Below, piece after piece: positions 57,618 through 64,000 of a DNA stretch of 64,000 nucleotides (position 1 is its first letter; the number at the start of each line of letters is the position of its first letter). Source of the stretch: Fructilactobacillus florum DSM 22689 = JCM 16035 (GTDB lineage Bacteria; Bacillota; Bacilli; Lactobacillales; Lactobacillaceae); the NCBI RefSeq assembly GCF_001436645.1, contig NZ_AYZI01000001.1, positions 144,673-208,672 on the forward strand, in the 5' to 3' direction. Under the pieces are notes generated by a model, which did no database searches, was not told the DNA's origin, and saw nothing but the letters and a program-made list of their open reading frames with translations. A program made the translations under genes and the position numbers.

Positions 57618-59081
57618 CTACTGTAATTTATGTTCCTGCCCATTATGAATTTCTGTAATCAAGTTCATTTTGTGATCCCATAATTTTTTTGAGAAATCAA
57701 CTGGATACTCTTGTGGATTTAACATCCGTTTGTACTCAGGCCAAAGTTGTTCTTGAACCCGCTGGGCATGCTTTTTAATCTCCAGCAAGGTTGGTTGTTG
57801 GTAAACTAATTTTCCATCAATAAAGATGTCTTTTAAGAGTGGTTCGGCATTAAAATCATGGATTGTTTTATTAATGTACGTATACTGCGGATGAAACATG
57901 TAAAGATGGTCTGCATCCTGAGGATGTTCGGTTGCCAAAGCGACATAGTCACCCTCTGACTTTCCATCTTGTTTTTCCGTAATCCGCCATACCTGTTTTT
58001 TCCCAGGGGTCGATACTTTTTCAGCATTATTCGAGAGCTTAATCGTATCAATCATTTGCCCTCGATCATTTTCTACTGATACCAGTTTATATACAGCACC
58101 AAGCGCTGGCTGATCAAAAGCCGTAATTAACTTAGTTCCTACTCCCCAGGTGTCAATTTTTGCTCCCTGCATTTTCAAACTACTGATGGTATTTTCGTCT
58201 AAATCATTAGAGGCATAAATTTTTGCTGCTGGAAAACCTGCCCGATCAAGCATTTCTCGCACGCGCTTAGAAAGATATGCCATGTCTCCAGAGTCAATTC
58301 GAACCCCTTTAAAATTAATTCGATTTCCCATTTCTTGAGCCACTCGAATAGCAGTTGGAACTCCACTTTTTAATGTATCAAAAGTATCTACTAAGAAAAC
58401 GCACTCATAATGTGTCTCAGCATAAGCTTTAAAAGCATCATAATCATTACCGAAAGCCTCAACTAATGAGTGCGCATGGGTTCCTGAAATCGGAATTCCA
58501 AATTTTTTCCCAGCTAAAACATTGGACGTCGCATCAAAACCACCAATGTAAGCCGCACGGGTTCCCCAGACGGCCGCAGCAACTTCCTGAGCCCGCCGAC
58601 TGCCAAATTCAAGGAGCGGATCATTCCCAGCGACACTCCGAATCCGAGCGGCTTTGGTGGCAACTAACGTCTGATAATTAACAATGTTAAGTAAGGCCGT
58701 CTCGATCAGCTGACATTCCGCAATGGTTCCTTCAACCTGCAAAATTGGCTCATTATTAAAAACTAAATCGCCCTCTTTAACACTCCGAATATTGCCATGA
58801 AATTCAAACTGGCTGAGATAGTCTAGAAAAGCTGCCGAATAGTCCTGGTTGGCAGCTAAATATTCAATATCAGCTGCAGAAAAATGAAGTTGTTCAAGAT
58901 ACTCAATTACATGTTGCAAGCCCGCAAAAACTGCATAGCCATTTTGAAACGGTAGCTTTCGAAAATATACTTCAAAAACGGCTCGACGTTGCTGCATTCC
59001 CTTTTCAAAATAAGTCGCCATCATATTAAGTTCATAGTCATCCGTATGCAGCGTTAGATTATCCGAAACATCCCTTTTCAT
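57618..59081 (-). CDS. pncB: Nicotinate phosphoribosyltransferase
   Basis: Joins nicotinate to PRPP, the entry step of niacin salvage. 487 residues. FAGLQHVIEYLEQL near 54, EFGSRRAQ near 158, GFDATSNVLAG and RIDSGDMAYLSKRVREML are conserved. GGAGG precedes the ATG. With nadE it forms the ends of the Preiss-Handler route; nadD lies elsewhere. Confidence 0.95.
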   Translation of the reverse strand: MKRDVSDNLTLHTDDYELNMMATYFEKGMQQRRAVFEVYFRKLPFQNGYAVFAGLQHVIEYLEQLHFSAADIEYLAANQDYSAAFLDYLSQFEFHGNIRSVKEGDLVFNNEPILQVEGTIAECQLIETALLNIVNYQTLVATKAARIRSVAGNDPLLEFGSRRAQEVAAAVWGTRAAYIGGFDATSNVLAGKKFGIPISGTHAHSLVEAFGNDYDAFKAYAETHYECVFLVDTFDTLKSGVPTAIRVAQEMGNRINFKGVRIDSGDMAYLSKRVREMLDRAGFPAAKIYASNDLDENTISSLKMQGAKIDTWGVGTKLITAFDQPALGAVYKLVSVENDRGQMIDTIKLSNNAEKVSTPGKKQVWRITEKQDGKSEGDYVALATEHPQDADHLYMFHPQYTYINKTIHDFNAEPLLKDIFIDGKLVYQQPTLLEIKKHAQRVQEQLWPEYKRMLNPQEYPVDFSKKLWDHKMNLITEIHNGQEHKLQ

Positions 59082-59150
59082 GCCTATCCTCCCAGCCGTA
59101 ACTAACGATCGCTTGCCATTATTTTACCACATCTATGTTTTTCATAAGCG

Positions 59151-59855
59151 CTATGCTTGATTGAGATAAAATTCATACCGTGCAGCAGCATATTCTGATT
59201 CAACAATCTCAAACGGCTGGTGATTTTTCAAATAAGACTGCTGCCGTAATTTCAAAATTGGATCATGCAGTTTGATCTTCAATAGTGACGCAACTTCTTT
59301 GGAAGCTAATCCAGCTGAGATTGATTGTTTCACCCGAGCCGGCACAAGCCCCTTTTTTTGTTCTAACGAGCGATATAGAGATTCTGTTATTTCTGATTGA
59401 TCCAGACCGTTTAAAAAAGTGGCATTCACTACGGTGGTTTCTAGACAAATTGGTACCTGATCTCCAAATCGTAATCTCTCCATCCGTAAAACTCGTTCAT
59501 GCGCCGGTAGCGCTAATAATTCTGCTTCGCGAAATGATGGTTCACTAAATTTATACGATAACGTCTGACTAGCAGGTTGTTTTCCTTGAGCTAACATTGT
59601 TTCCGTAAAGCTCGAGATGTTCGCCATGTGTTCTCTAATTTTTTGGCTGGTAACATAGGTTCCCGAACCGACTGCGCGCCGGAGTAATCCATCATCGATT
59701 AAATTTTGGACCGCTTGGCGTAAGGTCATTCGGCTGACTCCATAATCCTCGGCAAGCTTTCGCTCTGAAGGAATCCGGCTACCAACTTGCCATGCTCCCG
59801 TCGTAATCTTAGTCTTCATATCGTTATGAATTTGAATGTAAACTGGTACGGTCAT
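59151..59855 (-). CDS. GntR-family regulator with UTRA domain (HutC/NagR type)
   Basis: 234 residues. Winged helix (about 1-70; RIPSERKLAEDYGVSRMTLRQAV), then the UTRA effector domain (about 90-230; MERLRFGDQVPICLETTVVN). Relatives such as NagR/YvoA sense sugar phosphates. No sugar genes are adjacent, so the target is unknown; pncB lies 69 bases downstream on the same strand. ATG at 59855 has GAGGAG upstream. Confidence 0.9.
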   Translation of the reverse strand: MTVPVYIQIHNDMKTKITTGAWQVGSRIPSERKLAEDYGVSRMTLRQAVQNLIDDGLLRRAVGSGTYVTSQKIREHMANISSFTETMLAQGKQPASQTLSYKFSEPSFREAELLALPAHERVLRMERLRFGDQVPICLETTVVNATFLNGLDQSEITESLYRSLEQKKGLVPARVKQSISAGLASKEVASLLKIKLHDPILKLRQQSYLKNHQPFEIVESEYAAARYEFYLNQA

Positions 59856-59963
59856 GACTTTCTCCTCGTCGGTTAACCCAAGTGTCCTGAATCTCATTAG
59901 AAATCACCACATCTGCTGATAATCTATCACAATTACTGGGGCTTTTGGCATGATAAACCTAAT

Positions 59964-59995
59964 AAAAAAGCCGTCATAACCAGTGTTATAGCGAC
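59964..59995 (-). terminator. Terminator of the tRNA-Tyr/tRNA-Gln unit
   Basis: An 11-base stem between 59985-59995 and 59970-59980 (one mismatch, two G-U), loop ACTG, then six T on the minus strand. Confidence 0.82.
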
Positions 59996-60021
59996 TAATC
60001 AAACTCTATAAAAGATAATAA

Positions 60022-60093
60022 TTGGGCTAGCTGGGTTCGAACCAGCGCATACCAGGATCAAAACCTGGTGCCTTACCACTTGGCTATAGCCCA
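60022..60093 (-). tRNA. tRNA-Gln (anticodon TTG)
   Basis: 72 bases, acceptor TGGGCTA/TAGCCCA, anticodon arm CCAGG-TTTTGAT-CCTGG giving TTG, T-arm GCTGGTTCGAACCCAGC. CCA is not encoded. Follows tRNA-Tyr. Confidence 0.96.
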
Positions 60094-60101
60094 AAAATAA
60101 A

Positions 60102-60184
60102 TGGAGGGGAGTGGATTCGAACCACCGAACCCGAAGGAGCGGATTTACAGTCCGCCGCGTTTAGCCAGACTTCGCTACCCCTCC
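60102..60184 (-). tRNA. tRNA-Tyr (anticodon GTA)
   Basis: 83 bases, class II. Acceptor GGAGGGG/CCCCTCC, anticodon arm GCGGA-CTGTAAA-TCCGC giving GTA, long variable arm, T-arm GGTGGTTCGAATCCACT. First of the Tyr-Gln pair. Confidence 0.96.
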
Positions 60185-60217
60185 AAGATGATTCAAACCA
60201 CCGAATCAACATATATT

Positions 60218-60246
60218 ATATTACTGGATTACAACTTATTCGTCAA
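60218..60246 (-). promoter_or_regulatory. Promoter of tRNA-Tyr/tRNA-Gln
   Basis: On the minus strand TTGACG, 17 bases, TAATAT, about 34 bases before tRNA-Tyr. Confidence 0.75.
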
Positions 60247-60255
60247 GAAAAAAAC

Positions 60256-60287
60256 AAAAAAAGTTCCGAAATTTCGGAACTTTTTTT
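60256..60287 (-). terminator. Terminator of the peptide transporter gene
   Basis: A palindromic stem around GTTCCGAAATTTCGGAAC with A-runs before and T-runs after on both strands, at the transporter stop codon. Confidence 0.9.
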
Positions 60288-61758
60288 ATTCAACGCCATC
60301 CATTAATTTTAAAATTGGTTTAACAAAAAACAATAAAATTAAACTAGCAATAATTGCAATAATCCCAATGATCCCAAAATAAGCAACTTCTGTGCCTGGT
60401 TGATAAAAACGGGCAATTTGAGAATTGACTGCTTGACCAGCAGCATCAGCTAAAAACCACATTCCTAACATTTGCGAACCAAATGCTTTAGGCGCTAATT
60501 TAGTCGTCACTGATAAACCAATTGGTGAAATTAGCATTTCCCCAATTTCAATGATCGCCCAACTACCAACTAACCATAGCGGGTTGATTTTTGCATCGGA
60601 TCCAAATAGTAACAAAGGAATCACCATAAATAGGAAGGACAGTCCCGCAAAAAAGATTCCCAAAGCAAATTTTCGTGGAGTACTTGGCTGCCGCTTCCCT
60701 AATTTTGTCCAAAGCCAAACAAATAGAGGGGTATACAGCATGATAAATAACGGATTTAATGACTGATACCAGCTCGGATCAATGTGTAACCAACCAAGAT
60801 CATTGTTCGTCTGACTTTGCGCAAAACTAGCCAAGATACTTGATCCAGATTCCTCAATGGCCCAAAAAATCAGCGCTCCAATGAATAAAGGAATGTACGC
60901 AAGTACCCGCGAGCGCTCAATCGCTGTGATCTTTTTACTCCGTAACATCATGATAAAGTACCAAACTGGCGTAATCACTGCAATTAAACTCAACAGACTA
61001 ACAAAACTATCCAAACTCAGAATCCTAAAACCAGCCATTACCAGTAGAATTAGCACAAAGGCGAATAGCCCAGCACACATGCGGAATAAAATTGTTTTTA
61101 ATTCGCGGGGGCGAATCGGATCAGTGGGATGCAGCCCAATTTCACCAAGATGTTTTTTACCGCCAATGTAGTAAAAAATCAATCCAATCAACATTCCGAC
61201 AGCTGCTAACGAAAAGCCAACGTGATAATTATAATTCGTTGAAGTCCAACCACAAATCAGTGGTGCTATAAAGGCTCCAAAATTAATTGCAAAAGTAAAA
61301 ATCGTAAACGCACTTTCACTTCGTTGATCATCAGTACTATATAAATTACCAACCATATTTGAAATATTAGGCTTCAAGAGCCCGGTTCCCGTGGTAATTA
61401 ACACTATCGACATTAATAACCCCCATAACCCAAAGGGGAGTGATAAGGCAATGTGACCAAACATAATCATGACCCCACCACTAAAAACCGTACGTCGACT
61501 ACCTAAAATTCGATCACTAATGTACCCACCTGTGATTGTTGCTAAATATACCAAGGCTCCGTAAATCGCCATGATCGATAGGCCAGTAGTTTTGGCTAAT
61601 CCCAAGCCACCGTTAGCAGCCGTTGCTAACATATAGTACAGTAGAATCGCACGCATTCCGTAATAACTGAATCTTTCCCAAAATTCAGTCCCAGCCAAGT
61701 ACATTAATCCTTGGGGTTGACCAAAAAATGCATGGTCAGAATCCTTTTTATGTCCCAA
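60286..61758 (-). CDS. dtpT: Proton-coupled di-/tripeptide transporter (POT/PTR2 family)
   Basis: 490 residues, about 14 membrane helices. Family blocks FWERFSYYGMRAILLYYM near 27-44, GGYISDRILGSRRTVFSGG and FTIFTFAINFGAFIAP. It imports di- and tripeptides with protons and feeds cytosolic peptidases such as PepC. The start is a TTG at 61758 with AAAGGAGG upstream. Confidence 0.93.
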   Translation of the reverse strand: MGHKKDSDHAFFGQPQGLMYLAGTEFWERFSYYGMRAILLYYMLATAANGGLGLAKTTGLSIMAIYGALVYLATITGGYISDRILGSRRTVFSGGVMIMFGHIALSLPFGLWGLLMSIVLITTGTGLLKPNISNMVGNLYSTDDQRSESAFTIFTFAINFGAFIAPLICGWTSTNYNYHVGFSLAAVGMLIGLIFYYIGGKKHLGEIGLHPTDPIRPRELKTILFRMCAGLFAFVLILLVMAGFRILSLDSFVSLLSLIAVITPVWYFIMMLRSKKITAIERSRVLAYIPLFIGALIFWAIEESGSSILASFAQSQTNNDLGWLHIDPSWYQSLNPLFIMLYTPLFVWLWTKLGKRQPSTPRKFALGIFFAGLSFLFMVIPLLLFGSDAKINPLWLVGSWAIIEIGEMLISPIGLSVTTKLAPKAFGSQMLGMWFLADAAGQAVNSQIARFYQPGTEVAYFGIIGIIAIIASLILLFFVKPILKLMDGVE

Positions 61759-61816
61759 TTGGAGTTCCTCCTTTAATAAACCATCTTAAGAGCTCTGCTT
61801 ATTTTTCTATCAATAT

Positions 61817-61862
61817 AAAAAACCTCGAGCTCCTTTAAATTAAACCAGTCTCGAGGTTTTTT
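61817..61862 (-). terminator. Terminator of glnA
   Basis: AAAAAACCTCGAG/CTCGAGGTTTTTT, 13-base stem around a 20-base loop, T-run on the minus strand. Confidence 0.88.
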
Positions 61863-61888
61863 TAAGTGCTTTGTTTATGTTGACCATT

Positions 61889-63235
61889 TTATAATAAGTG
61901 GAAATATCGTTCTTGTTCCCATTGAGAAACGTTTTGACTGTAAGATGTCCACTCTAATTTTTTAGCATCTAAGAAGTTCTGATAAATATGCGTTCCAAAT
62001 GCCTTTTCCATTAGTGGATCTGCTTCATATTCAACCAAGGCATTGTGCAAGGTTGCTGGTAATTTTTCAATATGATCTGATTTGAGTTCCTGACCATCCA
62101 TGCTATAAATATTGCGGTCAATTGGGTCATCTGGAATAATCTTATTCTTAATTCCATCTAGTCCTGCTTCCAGCATAGCTGCAATCGCTAAATAAGGATT
62201 AGCCGAAGGATCAACACTCCGAAGTTCTAAGCGGGTTCCCTTACCGCGTGAAATTGGTACTCGGATCATTGGTGAACGGTTGGCGCCAGACCAAGCAATA
62301 TAAACTGGAGCTTCAAAACCAGGTACTAATCGTTTGTATGAGTTAACCGTTGGATTGCAGACAGCCGTGAGTGCTTTAGCATGTTTTAACAAACCACCTA
62401 AGAAATAGTAAGCCGTTTGTGATAATTGATCCTTACCATCCTCGGCAAAAAATGCATTTTTGCCATCTCTATCAAAGAGCGACATATTCATGTGCATTCC
62501 TGATCCGTTCACACCGTTCAGTGGTTTTGGCATAAACGTTGCGTAAAGACCATATCGACGAGCAACTGTTTTCACAACCATTTTAAAAGTTTGAATGTGG
62601 TCAGCCGATGAGATGGCATTATCATATTCAAAATCAATTTCATGTTGACCCGGAGCAACTTCGTGATGAGATGCTTCCACGTTAAAGCCCATTCGACCTA
62701 ATTCTAGAACCATGTCCCGACGGATATTAGCTGCTAAGTCCATTGGAGCTAAATCAAAATAGCTTCCATGGTCATTAAGCTTTTTAATCGGATTACCCTT
62801 TTCATCCATTTCAAACAAGAAGAACTCCGGCTCTGGTCCAATATTAAAATCACTAAAGCCCATCGCTCGCATTTCTTTTAAAACTCGCATTAAATTATTC
62901 CGCGGGTCTCCCAAAAATTCTTCGCCAGCAGCGGTATAAACACTACACGTTAACCGAGCTACTTTTCCATGCTCGTCTCCCCAAGGGAACACCATCCAGG
63001 TGGACAAGTCCGGTTGTAAATACATGTCGCTTTCTTCAATCCGCACAAATCCATCAATTGAGGAGCCATCAAACATCAATTTACCAGCTAACAGCTGATC
63101 TAATTGACTAATGGGGACTTCCACATTTTTAACCGTTCCCAATAAATCAGTGAACATCAAACGAAGGAACCGCACGTCCTCGTCTTTAATCATTTGTTTA
63201 ATCTTTTCAGGTGTATAGGCTTCTGTTTGTGTCAT
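61889..63235 (-). CDS. glnA: Glutamine synthetase type I
   Basis: Makes glutamine from glutamate, ammonia and ATP. 448 residues, GSI-alpha size. [15 protein letters not shown] near 50, EPEFFLF near 133, [12 protein letters not shown] and NRSPMIRVP are intact. The tyrosine adenylylation block of proteobacterial enzymes is absent, fitting control by GlnR and feedback. ATG at 63235 has AAGGAG 8 bases upstream. Follows glnR. Confidence 0.97.
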   Translation of the reverse strand: MTQTEAYTPEKIKQMIKDEDVRFLRLMFTDLLGTVKNVEVPISQLDQLLAGKLMFDGSSIDGFVRIEESDMYLQPDLSTWMVFPWGDEHGKVARLTCSVYTAAGEEFLGDPRNNLMRVLKEMRAMGFSDFNIGPEPEFFLFEMDEKGNPIKKLNDHGSYFDLAPMDLAANIRRDMVLELGRMGFNVEASHHEVAPGQHEIDFEYDNAISSADHIQTFKMVVKTVARRYGLYATFMPKPLNGVNGSGMHMNMSLFDRDGKNAFFAEDGKDQLSQTAYYFLGGLLKHAKALTAVCNPTVNSYKRLVPGFEAPVYIAWSGANRSPMIRVPISRGKGTRLELRSVDPSANPYLAIAAMLEAGLDGIKNKIIPDDPIDRNIYSMDGQELKSDHIEKLPATLHNALVEYEADPLMEKAFGTHIYQNFLDAKKLEWTSYSQNVSQWEQERYFHLL

Positions 63236-63262
63236 TTCCACTCTCCTTTGAGATCAGTTCTA

Positions 63263-63634
63263 TTAAAATTGTGAATTGCTGTTGGGATATAAGCCACCTG
63301 CACGTAAAATATCATCTCGCAAGTACTCACGAACTCGATTATCACTAACTTGTCCAGCTTTTCGTTTTTGCTGCTGATTTTTTCGTTTGCTCTGCTTGGT
63401 ATAAACTCGCTTAATTTGGTCAATGTTCATACCTTCTGCCAGATAATCTTTGATCTCTAAAATTCGATCAATGTCATTAAGCGAATACAGCCGACGATTA
63501 GTAGAAGTTCGTTGTGATTGAACCAAACCATGATCATCATAGTAACGAATTTGACGTGCCGTCAATGAAGTTAATTTCATCACGGTTCCCATCGGTAAAA
63601 CTGCTAATGATCGTCTGATTACTTTCTCACTCAT
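63263..63634 (-). CDS. glnR: MerR-family repressor GlnR
   Basis: 123 residues. MerR winged helix (about 12-80; SLTARQIRYYDDHGLVQSQ). A basic, Gln/Lys-rich C-terminus (KRKNQQQKRK) is the tail through which feedback-inhibited glutamine synthetase activates GlnR. Represses glnRA and ammonium-related genes. ATG at 63634 with GAGGAG upstream. A GlnR box sits above its promoter. Confidence 0.95.
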   Translation of the reverse strand: MSEKVIRRSLAVLPMGTVMKLTSLTARQIRYYDDHGLVQSQRTSTNRRLYSLNDIDRILEIKDYLAEGMNIDQIKRVYTKQSKRKNQQQKRKAGQVSDNRVREYLRDDILRAGGLYPNSNSQF

Positions 63635-63659
63635 CTGCCAACAGCTCCTCATTGGTTTT

Positions 63660-63688
63660 ATTTTAACGACCCGAGCAGATTTCGTCAA
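63660..63688 (-). promoter_or_regulatory. Promoter of glnR-glnA
   Basis: On the minus strand TTGACG, 17 bases, TAAAAT, about 26 bases before the glnR ATG. Confidence 0.78.
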
Positions 63689-63695
63689 TGACATG

Positions 63696-63712
63696 TGTTA
63701 CAAAACGTTACA
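63696..63712 (-). promoter_or_regulatory. GlnR operator
   Basis: TGTTA-CAAAACG-TTACA, an exact match to the GlnR/TnrA consensus TGTNA-N7-TNACA. It lies immediately upstream of the -35. Confidence 0.9.
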
Positions 63713-63748
63713 TATGCCCTAGATGCTTTAACCATGCCATTGTTTTAA

Positions 63749-63780
63749 AAAAAGACCAGTTCAAATGAACTGGTCTTTTT
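63749..63780 (-). terminator. Terminator of the rRNA/tRNA operon
   Basis: AAAAAGACCAGTTC/GAACTGGTCTTTTT stem with a short loop and T-runs on both strands, after tRNA-Thr. Confidence 0.92.
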
Positions 63781-63800
63781 AAAAAGTTTTAATAGTATTA

Positions 63801-63873
63801 TGCCGACTAGAGGATTCGAACCTCCGACCCCCGGTTTACGATGCCGATGCTCTACCAACTGAGCTAAGTCGGC
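63801..63873 (-). tRNA. tRNA-Thr (anticodon CGT)
   Basis: 73 bases. Acceptor GCCGACT/AGTCGGC, discriminator A, anticodon CGT reading ACG, T-arm GGAGGTTCGAATCCTCT. In the anticodon stem (TCGGC/ACCGG) position 31-39 is C-A, a mismatch, and 27-43 is a T-G pair. CCA is not encoded. Confidence 0.92.
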
Positions 63874-63890
63874 GGAATAATATTGATTGA

Positions 63891-63963
63891 CTCCGACAGG
63901 CGGGCTCGAACCGTCGACAACCTGATTAACAGTCAGGTGCTCTACCAACTGAGCTATGTCGGA
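63891..63963 (-). tRNA. tRNA-Asn (anticodon GTT)
   Basis: 73 bases. Acceptor TCCGACA/TGTCGGA, discriminator G, anticodon arm CCTGA-CTGTTAA-TCAGG giving GTT. Lies right after the 5S rRNA, so it is cotranscribed with the rRNA operon. Confidence 0.95.
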
Positions 63964-63969
63964 ATAAAC

Positions 63970-64000
63970 GCGTGGCAACTTCCTATCCTCGCAGGGGGCG
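63970..64000 (-). rRNA. rrf: 5S ribosomal RNA, 3' end only
   Basis: The minus strand reads CCCCCTGCGAGGATAGGAAG then TTGCCACGCG, the conserved 3' part of lactobacillus 5S rRNA. The rest, and presumably 23S and 16S, lie beyond the window edge. Confidence 0.85.

Overview
The window is core chromosome of a low-to-mid GC Gram-positive lactic acid bacterium, almost certainly a member of the Lactobacillaceae. The signs are a KxYKxGKxW-type signal peptide and LPQTG anchor on a surface protein, a class Ib ribonucleotide reductase set, an L-2-hydroxyisocaproate-type dehydrogenase, a DtpT-type peptide transporter, a tRNA-Leu with anticodon AAG, a MinJ-like PDZ membrane protein beside prfB-secA, and the gene order around dnaX-recR and rpmG-secE-nusG. 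The genus cannot be fixed from sequence reading alone. I saw no phage, insertion sequence, integrase, CRISPR array or resistance island.

Layout. 1-10.5 kb (minus): galU (cut by the window edge), gpsA, lgt, hprK, a small membrane protein, a MinJ-like protein, prfB with its programmed +1 frameshift, secA, comFC and comFA. 10.6-12.4 kb (plus): a YigZ/YvyE protein and lrgAB. 12.5-20.3 kb (minus): a repeat-bearing LPQTG surface protein, a KimA-like potassium importer, groES-groEL behind an imperfect CIRCE element, and rex. 20.5-33.1 kb (minus): one long housekeeping run in transcription order: a 16S methyltransferase, tadA, SRP RNA, dnaX, ybaB, recR, yaaL, an inserted ABC transporter, tmk, darA, holB, yabA, rsmI, an acyl-ACP thioesterase, tsaB, rimI, tsaD. 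33.1-36.8 kb (plus): nrdH-nrdE-nrdF behind two NrdR boxes. 36.8-51.6 kb (minus): L-HicDH, mprF, then the block dut, radA, gltX, cysS, mrnC, rlmB, yacP, a ComX/SigH-like sigma factor, rpmG, secE, nusG, rplK, rplA, L10 leader, rplJ, rplL. 51.7-55.9 kb: rpiA-pepC (plus), a phosphoglycerate mutase (minus), an LCP protein (plus). 56-64 kb (minus): tRNA-Leu, sprT, pncB-nadE, a GntR regulator, tRNA-Tyr/tRNA-Gln, a POT peptide transporter, glnR-glnA, and the end of an rRNA operon (5S, tRNA-Asn, tRNA-Thr).

How it works together. Most of the window is information processing: replication clamp loading, translation, tRNA modification and secretion. It carries recognisable control elements: prfB autoregulatory frameshift, CIRCE, Rex-like and GlnR operators, NrdR boxes and an L10 leader. 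Envelope functions are lgt, mprF, LCP and the LPQTG protein. Two c-di-AMP-linked proteins are present (KimA-like importer and DarA). Competence parts are comFA, comFC and a ComX/SigH-like factor.

No clearly undescribed system was found. The best leads are regulatory or evolutionary: genes usual in this neighbourhood that are absent (hpf, yacL, cysE, nrdI), an ABC transporter inserted in the recR-tmk block, a palindrome over the L-HicDH promoter, overlapping hairpins before nusG, and the tRNA-Leu(AAG)/TadA pair. No stretch over about 300 bases lacks a gene; the largest protein-free stretch, 59856-60285, holds two tRNA genes, their promoter and two terminators.
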